Source: Yamagishiella unicocca (taxonomy: Eukaryota > Chlorophyta > Chlorophyceae > Chlamydomonadales > Volvocaceae). From it: a stretch of 64,000 nt of DNA. Each line of letters starts with the position of its first letter. Position 1 is the first letter of the stretch. Both the position numbers and the translations under genes were made by a program. Positions 43,385 to 60,033 of this stretch are shown here, in pieces. The DNA is taken from NCBI GenBank assembly GCA_003116995.1, contig BDSL01000009.1, positions 1,116,001 to 1,180,000 on the forward strand, written 5' to 3'. The notes beneath the pieces are model-generated. The model was given only the letters and a program-made list of their open reading frames with translations, did no database searches and was not told the DNA's origin.

Positions 43385-46300
43385 ATGGGGGCTTGTCGAC
43401 GAAGAAATAGCATCATAGGATGCCCCTGCTGGGGACTCTTGCTCCTCTTGAGTCTGTTGGTTTTTGTGCGCGGGAGCTCGGTAAGAACGCGGCCAGCCAA
43501 GGCATACTCTGTGCGTAGAGTTTGCTATGAAGACCGACTATGGCGTCGATTCTGTTTAACTTCCAGGTGGAACGGAACCTGGGCCAGGCGCTCGACGCGA
43601 CCTGGGCTGGCCAGACGACAATAATCGGGTTATACCCGACCTTAATTAGCAATGATGGGAAGGCGACCCTTCAGGCCAGGTTGCAGGGCCCCGGCTGTCC
43701 AGCGGTGAGTGCCTGACCCGCTCTCTGGGAAACGAAGCCGTGCATACAGCAGAGAGCCGCTGCATTCGCGAACGTTAGCGCGTCGCTTCCTGCGGGCGCA
43801 CGGTTCGCGACTGACTCGTCGCCTGTGTGTACAGGCCACTGTGCGCCTGTCCTTGGCCTTTATCGGCGCCTCGCCAAGAGGCGACGACCTCCTCCTCGGG
43901 GGAGTGATGTCAGCCGACTGCCGCACCGCAGCGTTTCGGGGGCCGGCCTCCCAGGACTTCAAGGGCATGCGGGCGGGTGCCTACGCAGTGCGCGTGTATG
44001 CTGGCGAAACCCAGCTTCTCATGGCCGTCGCTGCTGACGATGGCTCTAATGGCAGCGGCGAAAGCAACAACACGCAAACGAGCCAGACGGTGGGTTGAAT
44101 TTGGTCACGGACGTGTCCGTCCGCAGCTGCTCCCGCGGCTGTAATCCCCTTCCTCGGGACCATCGTCCTCTCGCCGCTTGCATTTCCTGCTTTCCTCCCC
44201 CGACTTCCTGCCGTCACCCCGACTTCCTTGCTCAGTTGCTGGTCATGGTGACGGCTGCCGCGGTCGGTCGCTTCTTGGACCAGTCCCCTACCGTCAGCAG
44301 CAGCAGCCTCACTGTCACTCTGAGGGCGGGGATGGATGTCCCCATTACTCTGCCGACAGCCCTGGCGCTGCGCCTGTCCGATCCTGCTGCCGCTGACGTC
44401 CTCCCACCGGTCGTGACGTGGCGGCCCGGCGAAGTGGGCAGCAAGGAATTCAAACTGCGCCTGCGCCGAGCTGCTGGTCCTGGCCAAGCGGCGCTGTGGG
44501 CCGAGGCGGTGCCCGTGAACAACCTCGTGTTCGACACGGATACACCGCCGCGTGTCGAGATTGTGGTGCCAAAGCCCGCGTTCTATGTGGTGGCGAACCA
44601 GGCGGTGTATCGTAGGCCTTCCGGAGGCGATAGCAGCAATGCCAGCAGCTCGTCCATGCAGGGTGGCGGCATGCAAGGCCTGGAGTCCATTGCGATCACT
44701 ATCCGGCGCGCCACGCCCAGCCCCTTCCCGTCCACGCTGATCTACAACGCAACCGTGCTGCAGGCCATGGGTGAGAGAGGTTGGGAACGGCCGTGGGAGA
44801 TCATAGGGCGCCTGCCCTGTGGGTGTGCCTGGTGCGTATCGTGTCGTGGGCTGTGCTTGCGCCACGCCACGTGACGTGACGTGACGTGTGCGTATCTCCA
44901 CTGAGAAAGCGGGGATGTAGTCCAGGTAGGCAAAGCGCACCAGGCGCGGTAATTGACCCCGACGAGACGCATGGCGTGGTAATGGAGCTCCATTGCTAGT
45001 TGCCTTGCAGCATTGTGCACCTCGCCTCCGCCCCTAATTTCGCGTGTGTGTCACGAGTCGTTGGGTGGGAGAGGCCTCAAATACCGCATGTTGGCACCTG
45101 ATCAGGGCTCAGGGAAACGGCTCGTATTTTGTCTGCGATGTATATTTGAGATGCTAGCGCGTCTCAATATTGTGGTTGTGCTGGTGAAAAAACACCTGCT
45201 CAACCACTCTGGCACGAATCCGAACAGCACGCGGTACGTTTCTCCCCAGATACCTAACCACCTTTTCGCCCCACGTTCCTGACCTCGCGTCCATCAGGCT
45301 GTCCGGGCCAGGCCTGCGCCTCCGCCGTGTACGGCGGCGGGCCAGTGAGCTTCGCCACCGACGCGGACGCCGCCCTCGCGTCCGTGTTGATCAACTGGAC
45401 GGCGTTGCCCCGGGAGGCGATCCTGCGGGTGGGCCTACTGCTGACGCCCGGCGCCAACGCGGACATCGTGGCCATTCCAGATACGCTGACGGCGCTTTAC
45501 GTGTACGGCACCGTGTACGGCACCTGCCCAGCTGGCACCTCCGGGCCATGGCACCTGCCCGCTCCCGCGACGGTGGCGCCGCAGGATCCCGCCACGCCGT
45601 CCAGCCCGGCGGCTGGCAGCTGGTCTCTCGCAACGTCGCCGGCGTCGCCGCCGGTACCGCCAAAGACGTGCAACGGTACGTTTATCGTTGGTTTGCGTGT
45701 TGCGGTTTTGCAGCCTGCGCACAGGTTTGCGCTGCGGTCGACCGGCACGGCGCGTTGCTGGGCCGTCCTGTCGCTAACACGTTTCGCACCCAAACGGGAT
45801 CTCACAAAACGCAGATTCAGCTCTGCGGCGGCCGCTACTGAGCTACAGCCCTTCAGCGGCCCTGCTTCCTGTACTGATAGGTATGTGACAGGACGGCCTG
45901 CTTGGCTGATGCTTACTTATGTGCACTGGCCTTTAGTGGGTCCCCGCCTGCGGCAGCAGCAGGACAGGGAAGCCAGTGCCCCTTGCGCTGTACGGTCTGT
46001 CGTATCACGGGCTTCTTATTACGGGGAAAAAGAATCATCGGACGTCTGACCTATCGGTCAACGCTGCCGCTTTACCTGTCTGTTTCCTAAAGGAAGGGAA
46101 GCTCTCATGCTTCTAGCTAATCCCGTTTTCCCTCTTGACATGCAGCGTGTGCCGATGGAGCCGCAGCCCTCGTTGCAGCGACCGCGGTGGATGGCACTGG
46201 GGCCTCCCCCTCTCCGGGGGCATCCGGAGCCCCAGCCTCCTCGCCGGCTTCCTCGCCGGCCCCGGGGCCATCCACGCCTACCGCAAGGGTCCAGCTCCAG

Positions 46301-49300
46301 GTGCCCTTCGACCAGGACATCGCTGCTGTGTTCCTTCCACTTCAGAGCGCCGCAGAGACGGTCGTCGTGATTAACACAACCTGCAGTCCGCCGCCTGTCT
46401 GGGCGGGCGCGTCAACCCCTGTTGCAAGCGGCTCGGGAGGAGCCCCAGCGGGCGGCTCCGGCAGCACCGGCTCCAAGTCGCAGCCTGGTGCCGCTACCGC
46501 GTGGATGCGTTGGGACCTAACCTCCCCTGCCCAGCCCTGCTACGTACTGGTGGGAGTGTACGACACTGTGCCAACTAGTACGAATCCGCAGCAGCAGCAG
46601 CAACGCTCCAAGGCGCCGGGAAACGACGACGGCGGCACCAGCCTCGCGCGCTCTCCGACGTCGTCTGCGGGGCCTGCTGCTCAGCCTGCCACTAACGGCG
46701 GGCCCGCTCCTGCCAGCCTCACCCCTGGAGGTTCAGGCCCCAGCCCATCCAGCCCAGCGGGGCCGTCGGATGCGAGCAATGACGGCGGCGCCAGCATGCC
46801 CATCTTCAGCATGACCCTGTTGCGGACCTACAACGTCATCCTGCGGCCGAGAAGCGACCCAGAGACCTTCTCGGGCCAATCGCTGTCGCTGTCGCTGGTG
46901 CACCGGCCCAGCGGCCTCTGCCTGCCGCTGTGCGGCCTGCCGGAGCAGCTACTGTTCGCCGCCGGCGTGCAGGCTTTTGGCGTCGCTTTCGATGCATCCA
47001 GCCCAACGCAGTTGGCTTGGGCTGCCGCCACGATGGCACAGGCGATCCGCGGCAGCCCGGAGGCTATGATGGTCTTGCAGCCCATTGTTTCGGCGCCGTC
47101 GGGAGGAAGCAGCGGCGGCGCCTCGGCTGGCGGCCGCAAGCTACTGCAGATATCAGTTGCGCTGAGGCGGTGGTTGGCCGGCCGGTTGCCCGGCGGTTGG
47201 GTTAGGGCGTCGTTGAGAGATGGTGGCGCAGGCGGGATAGCGGCTGCAGACGTGCATCTGGGGGCGGGTCGTCATGGCCAGTTGGGCGGCAGCGACGACA
47301 GCAACAGGAAACTGACCGCGGCTCTTGGCGATGACCGCCGTATCCTGCAGGGTGGAGACGGCCCGGCACAGGCGCCTGTCCCCGCTCCCGGTCTCCGACC
47401 GCCTTCTCCTGCACCGTCTCGGCAGCCTCCGTCACCTGCATCGGAGATTCCACCTCCTCCTGCGCCGTCTCGGCAGCCTCCGTCACCTGCATCGGAGATT
47501 CCACCTCCTCCTGCGCCTCTTGAGCCGCCCACCGCCTCCCGGCGATTCAATCCGGGACCCCCGCCGTTGCCTGCTCCGATACCACGGCCCTCGCCGGGCC
47601 GCGGCTCTGGTCCTGGTCCCTTGGTCGCCAGCGGGCCAGGCGCCGGCCTTCAAGGGGCTGTTTCTGTGGCCGCAACCGCTCCAGACGGCTTCGACATGCC
47701 CAATGGAAACGGCGGTACTGCGCACGTGCTGTTTAACCAGCAATTCGTCGAGTGGTGTAGCTCCTCGGATGCACAGATGGTGGATCTGGCCTTGCTGCCT
47801 ACGGCGTACGACATGACGCTGCAAGCGAGCAGTGGCGGTATGGTGTTGCAGCAGGCGGACGGCGAGGAGGTCGTGGTGGGCCGCACGATCCGTGAAGAGC
47901 TGCTACAGCAGCAGCGTGAGGCGCCAGCAGCGCCAGCAGCAGCAGCTGACGACCCCGGTGCTACCGGGCAGCTGCCCGGCAGCAGCGGTTCAGCCAGCAC
48001 CAAAGCGATGCTGGAATCCCGCGGTCCCGGAATCACCCCGGCGGTTTCCTCCAGCAATGGCGGCAAAGACGCACCTCAGGTTTCACCATCTGGAGGTCCG
48101 AGCCCGGGAGCCACCCGGGCGCCCGTTCCGGCCACCATGCCGTCGCCCGGTGGTACCTCGAGCAACGCAGAGGACGTCGTGGATTGCTCAGCCAATGCCT
48201 CTCAGCTGACAGCCGACAAGCGTCTGGCCTTGGCCCTCCTAGCACCGGACGGATTCAGCACCGCTGCCTTCCAGCTCCACCTGTATGTCGACTTCGCCGC
48301 GGCAGCAGCGATGGCAGTCAGTGCAGCAGCAAAATGCAAGGGCAACAACAGCAGCAGCGGCAACGTTGGTGATGGTGGCGGCAGAGGAGGGCGCGGGCAA
48401 AGGATGGTTGGAGATGGCAATGCCGGCATCTCCTCCTCGCCGGGACCGAAGGCGGCGCCCGCGACGATAACAGCGCAGGTGTCACTGCTGTCGTGGCCGG
48501 CGCCGCTGTCCCCGCTGGATGCCTGCCAGCCGTGCGGCGGTGGGACGTTCAGCTCCGTAGCGAACGCGAGCGTGTGCCAGCAGTGCTCTCCCGGCAGCTT
48601 CAGCCCCGACACATACAACAAGGAGTGCACCCCGTGCGCTGCGGGGACCTTCACCACCCAGGCAGGCAGCGGCACCTGCAGGTGCGCCGTGTGGGATGGA
48701 CTTGGGCGGCTTGCGCGTGGAGGGGACATCTATATTTGGGTAGCTTGCTTAATGGCACATCGGACCATGTGCAGGCCTTGAGCTTGGGCCCGTGTGCCTG
48801 GAACGTAGTGCCTGTGCATCCTCATGTGCAAAAATCATTTGGCTAGAGTGGTGGTAAATACCTCGGGAAGTGACTCACGGAGGTTTCCACGCCATTGCCT
48901 TCTGTGAGGTGAGCAATGCCTGCCAAGCGAGCGCCTCAGAGCCGTGGCTTCACCATTGGCCTAACCGCTGCCGCGCGCTGCGGTCAGCCACGCTTCGGCA
49001 GTAGACGTCCCTTCGTAACTGCCTCCCCACTACCTCCGCTCTCTCGCAGGCCTTGCTACGCCGGAAGCTTCACGCCGCGCGCCGGCTCGACGAACTGTAG
49101 CGTCTGCCCAGTCGGCACGACGACCATGGCTGACGGCGCGCGCCAGTGCATTGCGCCTCCCACACCCACACAGAGCGACGTATCGATGGTCGTGTCGTTT
49201 CAGGTGCTGCTCAGCGTATCGCAGCAGGGGGCTTCAGCCGCCCAGGCCACCACCGCCACCGGCATCGACGCGCCCACAGGCTCCATATTCATGCTGCTGA

Positions 49301-50803
49301 TCGCGGCGGACACTGCGGAGGCGCTCCGCATTCCACCCTCGCAGGTGCGACCTGGATGGGGCACGTTACTGACCTCCCTCATCAATTGCTGCTGTATAAT
49401 AAATATTGTCTTGTTGGCGTCGCCGCAAGGTTGCTGTCACGGATTTGCTGTCACGGATTTGCTGTCGTCCAGGACGCGTTGCATGGTTGGATTAGGTGGG
49501 CGCGCGGGCATGCATATTGCCAATCGTTCTGCCGTCTGGACGGATTGCCGACGGAAGAATTCGTCCCGACTGTCATCTGGCAGGCCTCACTCCTGTGCCG
49601 CAGCCGGTGCACGGTATCCCCTAACCGACTTGGTCTCCTGGGGCGAGGTGAAAATGAAAAACAACGGGATTTTCCCGTCAATTGACTTGTCACACCACAT
49701 CCCTCCTGCAGGTGCGCGTGAGCCTCATGGAATTCGGTCCATCCTCCTTCCTGGTCAACGTTTCCGCAACGATGCCGATGGGACAGGCCTCTGGTGCAGG
49801 CAGCGACACGGGCACGGGGGAGGCTGGCGGCTCCGGAACTTCCCCGAGCAAGGAGGTCGACGCCGACACCTTGATCAACCGGCTGGTCGACAACCCCGAC
49901 AGCTTCCCTCGCACCAAGGAGGCCACCGGAGGGTCGCTGCAAGTGCAGTACGTCCAGAGGCAGGTGGTGACGCTGGACGACACGTCTGGTGGCATTAACG
50001 TCAATGCAGTGGTGTGGCCAACTCTGGGGGGCACGCTGATACTGGCCGCGGTGGTGGGCTTGGCCTGCAGTCGCTACTGCCGGCGTCGGCGGGCCCGCCA
50101 AGGCGTGTCCTTGCCGCCCTTATCGGACGCATTTGGCAGGTGGGTTGGCGGGGCTGGGGGTTACGGGATAGCACTGGCACCGCCGGGCAAGGGTTTGGTG
50201 ATCGAACCGTAGGGAGCACAAACTCGTCATCGCTGGGTAGCTCTAATCATGGTTGCATTTGTATTATCTAAAGCTCCCTGTATTGAAAACTGGTCGCGAT
50301 AATAAGCAGCTGTTGCAGCAGCGGATCCTGCCAGTGTGGTGTCGTACCGTACCGGAGCACCCCCGTCGCCCACATCTACCCGCACGCGAGTGCGTCTGCT
50401 AGCACGGGGATGGGATTGCGTTGCGACGTTACACTTTGGGTGTGTGACGGCCTCCGTATTTTCCACTTGGCTTTGTTTGTTCACGCCACTTTACGGTATC
50501 CAGAGCACCGGTGTGTGCAAGTCGGCGGTCGTGCACTAACTGCGCGTGCCCGACTCGCACGGTCGCAGGCTGTGTCCGTGGAAGAGCCCCGGTAGCCCAC
50601 CTCCTGTCTACATGACGTTCGGCCAGTTCACGTCGCTGGAGCTGCAAGATGGGCCATCAACATCAGCGGTGGCTCGGCACCGTCCTCGCGGCGCCAGCAA
50701 ACCTTTGGGACAGGATGGGCTTTCCGGGAGCGGTTCAGTCACGGAGTTGGACATCCTGGCAATGATGTACACCAGGGATGCACTGGCGGCGCCACGAATC
50801 TAG
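43385..50803 (+). CDS. Large type I membrane protein with Ser/Pro-rich region and Cys-rich GCC2/GCC3-like repeats
   Basis: The ATG at 43385 starts a signal peptide (CWGLLLLLSLLVFVRGSS) closed by a GTAAGA donor. Exons about 43567-43706, 43832-44090, 44236-44770 and 45298-45675 encode beta-rich ectodomain sequence with N-glycosylation sites. A long exon (about 46145-48680) is Ser/Pro/Gly/Ala-rich, includes SRQPPSPASEIPPPPAP twice, and ends in Cys-rich repeats: CQPCGGGTFSSVANASVCQQ, then CSPGSFSPDTYNKECTPCAA, then GTFTTQAGSGTC. The next exon (about 49050) continues CYAGSFTPRAGSTNCSVCP. This pattern is that of ephrin-receptor-like/GCC2-GCC3 repeats. A membrane span (PTLGGTLILAAVVGLA) followed by CSRYCRRRRARQ predicts a cytoplasmic tail. 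The tail continues through a phase-2 splice (donor at about 50140, acceptor at about 50570) to a TAG at 50801. This looks like an algal cell-surface or wall-linked protein; no specific function is recognised. Confidence 0.7.
47417..47518 (+). repeat. In-frame 51-bp tandem duplication (17 residues x 2)
   Basis: TCTCGGCAGCCTCCGTCACC and the 31 bases after it are repeated back to back, doubling the SRQPPSPASEIPPPPAP motif in the Pro-rich stalk of the membrane protein. The copies are essentially identical, so the duplication is recent or homogenised. Confidence 0.9.
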
Positions 50804-51953
50804 TTATTAAGATTCGCCACCGAAGTGCTGGAGAGGTCGAGCTCCCTGCTGTCTGCTGACAATCCACAGTTTGCACGCGCGGGATGCGAGGACGCAAGGG
50901 GGTTTGAGGTCGGGGGTTCCAGCCTGCTGGGAGACCAGCGAGAGTGGCTGCCGTTGTACTCCAGCGCGCGGACAGTGAAGGACACAGCTGTCAGTTTTAT
51001 AAAATCTTGCTGGGAAGGAGTGCGTACTTGTTGATTGTGTGGGACCGCCTCATTAATGCTATAGCCAGTTGCATAGCTCGAGTGGCCAGGAGCTGTTGGC
51101 GTGTTTGCGGCTTCCTATCAGTGATCGTGCATTGGCGGTAGTAGGTTGTTGGATAAGCGCATACAGAGAACATCTATTTGGCCGTTTGCGGTTCCTTTTT
51201 GGCAATGATAGGGGCATATCGTATGTAATTAACCAACCATATTGCGTGACGTGTTTATAGATCGATAAATTGAGGTCGCAGTCTGCATGCTGGTTTTACA
51301 CCGGCCACTCTGATACTGTGGCGGCTATGAGTTATGCTTGTGAAGGCCGATGGGTGTATGACCCGGCACAGCCGGGAGGATAGTTACCGGGCCAAACGAC
51401 TGCTCTGAGTCGATCTACTCACGGTGTCGTCAACATGCATGTTGTACGATTTGGCAATGTCGCTGGATGCTTTTAGTGCTTCACATGTGACCTTGAGAAG
51501 ATGCTTGTATGAATGATGAAGCAATCATGTTTCAGGTGTCGTAACAAGTACTGATCCAGAAGAAACCGCGCCGACACGGCGCCATCACAAGCACCGATCG
51601 GCGGCGCTCAACTCCTGACCGCATTCCAGAGGAAAGAGTTGAGATCCTTACTACCTAACAACGTTATGAAACAGAGAGACTGACTGCGTCGCCGGCGATA
51701 GTACACCTCAGCAACAGAGCGCAAAATGTTCTGCACATGCAGACCGCAGCAATCAGCATCACGCTGAGCCCCTTGTACTGTGCACCAACAAATGATGTTG
51801 CGGGTGCACACCGCAGGTGCCACCCGACAGCGTAAGTCCCACTCCTCCGTGCCGTCGCCTACTGCATTTGGAAGGGTCGTCCACACGCATCAGGGACCAT
51901 GGCAACTCGAGGTCCACTGGCCGTCACACCCGCGGATGAAACGATTGCCACAT
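50804..51953. other. Convergent 3' region between the membrane protein and enolase
   Basis: No gene recognised. A TGTAA at about 51218 could serve the plus-strand gene. Small open frames lack family features. Confidence 0.45.
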
Positions 51954-55707
<3,754 letters not shown>

Positions 55708-56742
55708 GGTGACTCGCGTTGAGCTGGCGACGGCTGCGCGACGTGTATGAGGCAATATAGGGTGACAGTGGGCAGATAGGTGCCTCCTAATGAATTGTCG
55801 ACCTATGACCTTGCGCTTAAGAAGGACAGTTGACATTGCGGGCAGCCATCTACATGCGGGCCGGCACCTTTATGTCGTGATTTTCCGCAGGACGCCATCC
55901 TTTTCGTGCGTATGGAGGTATGGTCCCCCTGCAGCGTAGATCCGAAATGCAAAACAGCTTCTGCACTTCATACCATTTTGGTTTAGCAGAGAGAGCAACT
56001 TATATTTGCGACGCCATGTCATTGCTTGGTGCTCAGCGGCAACGGTTGCTTGCCATGCAATGTGTTTCCCGTTAAAGGCCGCCTGGTATAATTCATGATG
56101 TCCCCGGCAAGTGGGCAGTTTGATCTAGGTTATGGGAATAAATGTGCAATGTGTTCTGCGGGCTTGATGTGCATGCGTAGTCATTCTCCGCCCAGGTGAA
56201 CCCCAAAATTGCCAAGAATACCAAAAGTAGACCATTTAATTGCGACGCGCCGACAATCAGACACGCTCAGCGCGCTCAGGCTGAGCGTCATGCCTGACCT
56301 TGCATGATGGACGAATCTACCCATTATGAGCATTGATAAAGCAACTTGGGTACCCTATCTGGGCATGTGCACGATTATGTAAGCCTTGCGGCGTGCGGCG
56401 CTAGATGTGCCCAGGTGATGTCTATTAACCCCAGACCGTAGCTGTGTGGTCATGATACCCCATGTCAGTTAAGTTCTCGAGTATGAAATATACATGAAGA
56501 ATTAAGTCCTCGTTCAAAGTCGCCATTTGAAAAATCCGCCGTGCAGTATGAGATGGGCGCATGATTATCCTCAACTCCCATTCCCAATCCCTTATTTTGA
56601 AGTCAAATATATCTTTACAACTCCTAGACGGGGCTGTCCTGAAGTACACAACGTTCATTACAAAGTCTTTGCTTGGCTAGACCTGAATCTGACAAACTTT
56701 CGCTCAGCTCTTTGCCCATATCACTAATCGTGTGCTCTAACA
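55708..56742. promoter_or_regulatory. Divergent intergenic region of enolase and DEK
   Basis: About 1 kb, clearly more AT-rich than the coding DNA, lies between two start codons that face away from each other, so it should hold both promoters. No certain core element was identified. A palindromic GACACGCTCAGCGCGCTCAG region at about 56258-56290 (GCTCAGCG / CGCTCAGGCTGAGCG) is a possible hairpin. Confidence 0.45.
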
Positions 56743-59700
56743 ATGGCTGATGAAAAGCCTTCCGACGCGGAGACGGTGCCTGCCGCTGAGGAAGACCCCA
56801 AGCCGGAGGACAAGAGCGCAGTTTCGAGGAAAAAAAGCCTCGGCGGACTGGACCCTGCACCCGTCCTTTCGGGGCCGCGTCAGCGCAAGAAGGCCGATCA
56901 TTACCAGGTGGAGGTCAAGGAGAAGGCGGAGTTCGTGATCAAAGCGGTGAGCTGTCTACACACTTCGCAGTGCACTCGAAAGTGTTGGTCAACGCTGTTT
57001 TGTCCCACCGTGCCATGACAATCGCCTGTCTGTAGGGCAATGGAACAAAGTTGGGTGAAATTCCTAATGGTGAGCCCTGGTCCCGTAATGTTTTCGGTGT
57101 CTAGACCGCTGAACCATGGCCGTGTCGGCTCTCTACAGTGCACTTCCTTCTCGGCAAGCTCAAAACGGACGACGAGCTGCTAACAAGCCTTCATAGCCTC
57201 CTATTCAAAAGAGCGGGGATGGTGAGACCAACTGTGCCCATGTGCCGTATTTACCATCGGACGGTGTATGTTGAGCAACTTTGTTGTACACACAGGCACA
57301 CCGGCGCAAGAAGAACCTATACGAGTTCTCGGGCCTGGTATTTGATGATGACGACAAGGTGGGTGTCCATACCCCTCTCGGGCCAGGACAAGTCGATGTC
57401 CAGTGGTTCGCACTTGCTTGTGTTTCTGCCGTCTCCTGATCACAGCACTTTCGTAATAAGCTTCCATGGTGGCACGCAGTGCGGTTGCATTACCGTATTT
57501 CCATGCACACCACCCATTGTTTCGACGTACACTTGACAGGAGAAGGAGGTGGAGAAGTTCCAGGACAAACTGAGCAAATGGACAATTCGTGAGTTAGGAG
57601 TGATGGTTGATAGCCATGGCTGGGCAGCTGCAAATTTGCTCCTCGTATTAGGGGGCGACCTGCAACTCAGCCTCCAACGTACGTAATCCCATCATTATCC
57701 GCTGCAGCGCTTCTTAACAGCGCTCTCGACCTCTTCGAGCTCCCACGCGGCAACGGCGATGAGGGAAAGAAGGTAGGGTTTTACTATCCTGGTGCATGCA
57801 AACAGCGCGATGGAATCCTTAGCGGCACGGCGGGAACATCCCAAGCTATCTAGCCTCAACTAACATCATGCGGCGTCTTTCGACAAAGGCCTCTTAAGTA
57901 TGAACCATGCAGCTCATCCCATGGATGTGCTCCAAACCGGTGCAAACGTGCATGCGTCCCCCCGAGCATCGGCGCGTATGACATGGGATTCGCAGTCGGT
58001 CGAAGTGAAGGGTGGCTAGGGTTTTCAAAGACAATCATGCCATACAGGAGTCTAAAGTGGAGCGGCTGCTGAAGTTCCTTGAGGAGCCCAAGAAGCTGTC
58101 GGAAAAGGACCTTGCGGCCGAGGTAATTCAATGGGCGTGGCGTTGGATAGAACGCTTGATGACTCCCATCATCTTTCCCAAAGAGACATACCTGCTCCAT
58201 TCAATCCGCTGCGTTATCTAAGGTCATGCATCTCAGCAAGAATTCAGTATTCGGAAGCAGAGTCTGCAATGCATGCCGCATACGCTTTGGCAGGTGGCAA
58301 AGAAGAAGGACGCAGCCAAAGCGAAGAAGGAGAAGGAGCAAAAGGGCAAGACCCCGAAATCGGCGTCTAAGGGGGGCAAGAAGTCGGAGAGCGGAAAGGA
58401 GGTACGCACAGTACTGGACAATATATACGGTGTATCGATACGGACGCCGTCATTCTTAGTGTGTCCTTCACCCATTGATCGTTCGCATGGACGCTCTTCC
58501 TCGGCGCGTTGGCCATGAATTTACCAGGATGCCTTCGCCATGAGTTCACCAGGAGATCCCCCCCAGTCTTCCCACATGATTGGCATTGGGTCACTACTCG
58601 GATGCCTTTGTGTACTCATTTTGGTCAATTGTTCGGCACTATATAGCTAGATAAACATTTCTGTTGTTGTGCAACTGCAATTCGCTGTTGGAAGTCATCG
58701 AAGAAGAAGCGCGCCAAAAAGGAGGAATCCGAGGACGAGGGTGGCGAGGAGCAATCGGAGGGCGACGAGGTGGAGGAGGAGGAAGTGGCTGCAGTGGAGG
58801 AGCCTCCCAAAAAGCGGGCTAAGAAGGAGGACACCGGGTCAGAAAAGAAGGTCGCGGACAAGAAGCCAGCTTCGCAGAAGAAGACCTCCGCTAAGAAGGT
58901 AAGGCAAACAAACGGTTTTTCCGTTTGCGTATTGCTGCCCTCACAGTTCAAAGCTTATGCTGAGTCGTTTTGCGACGCGTTGCTGTATTCACAGCGCAAG
59001 GTGGAGGAGGACAAGGACGCAGCGGATGGGGCGTCCGTCGACGGGAAGGACGACGCGGCTGAGGCTGATGAACTTCCCAGCGACGAGGAGGTCAAAGAGG
59101 CGACTTTGGCGGAGCTTCGGGGTCAGTTTTCGACGATATTAATTGTTCCTAGAAATGGCTGTTGTATATTTGAATGTCCTCAAACTAGATGTGCCTGATT
59201 AGTGAAGCTGTGTTTTTGTTAACCTTTCGCGTGAGTATGCTCATCATTCCATTTCTGCTTCGCTACAGTTTCGGACGTCAACAAGACTACGGTTAAGGAC
59301 CTGCTGAGGAAGCTCCAAGAAAAGTTTGGCAAGGACCTGACATCCAAGAAGCCGCTTGTTAAGCGGATCGCCGTCAACTACGCGAACACACAGGCAGCAG
59401 GTTCAGACGAGGCTGTGGACGGCAAGGCTGAAGAAGCAAATGACGCGGCGAAACCTATCGCAGAGGATGCGGTGCCGCCTGCAAAGAAGCAGAAAACGGA
59501 CGAGGCAGAGGCGGCGGAGGTCGACACTGCCGCTGTCGAAGCAGTGGGAAAGGAGGCCGAGGATGTGGCAGCAACTGACAAGGTTGGTGTTAGTTGGGAG
59601 GGATTCGGAGCAATCGCAATTGGTGCATAGGTTTTGCATGCCATAACCATTAGGCATGTCCTGCTTGTTAATGGGAGATAGGAGATGCAGCACCGGACGG

Positions 59701-60033
59701 GGAATGATTCATATAGCAAATGGTATGGGTTGGCATTGCTGGTAACTACGCACATGTATTACGTCAGGATCATCCCTTTTAGCTGCTGTTACGCAAGGTG
59801 GACTTGCTGTAATACTTACTTTGGCTACATGCGTTTCCACACTACCCCTGAAGCCCACCGAGACGACGGCGGCGGACAAGGTCGACGGTGCACCGGAAGA
59901 GGTGGAGGCTAAGGAAGCCTCGGCCGACGTTATGGAAACGGAGGAAGGCAAAGAAGAGGAGGCAACAGACGCTCCTGTTGCTGATGGAAACGAGGAAGGA
60001 ACCGAGAAGACGGTGGAGGAGGGCAAAGAGTGA
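56743..60033 (+). CDS. DEK: DEK-family chromatin protein
   Basis: DEK is an abundant nuclear DNA- and histone-binding protein affecting chromatin topology, splicing and repair. The ATG at 56743 starts a charged N-terminus (ADEKPSDAETVPAAEEDPKP). The conserved DNA-binding core follows over several short exons: EVKEKAEFVIKAGNGTKLGE, then HFLLGKLKTDDELLTSLHSL-LFKRAG (57145), RRKKNLYEFSGLVFDDDDK (57305), EKEVEKFQDKLSKW, ALDLFELPRG (57725) and KVERLLKFLEEPKKLSEKDL (58050). This matches the human DEK HFFLSKKKTDELRNLHKLLY and VKRILNFLMHP region. Lys-rich and Glu-rich exons (58290-58900) alternate basic KKKRAKK and acidic tracts. The C-terminal DEK_C winged-helix-like part is EATLAELR joined to VSDVNKTTVKDLLRKLQEKF (59275), LTSKKPLVKRIAVNYA. 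The acidic tail ends with TGA at 60031. The first seven exons are very short; borders between 57560 and 58050 are approximate. Confidence 0.9.
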
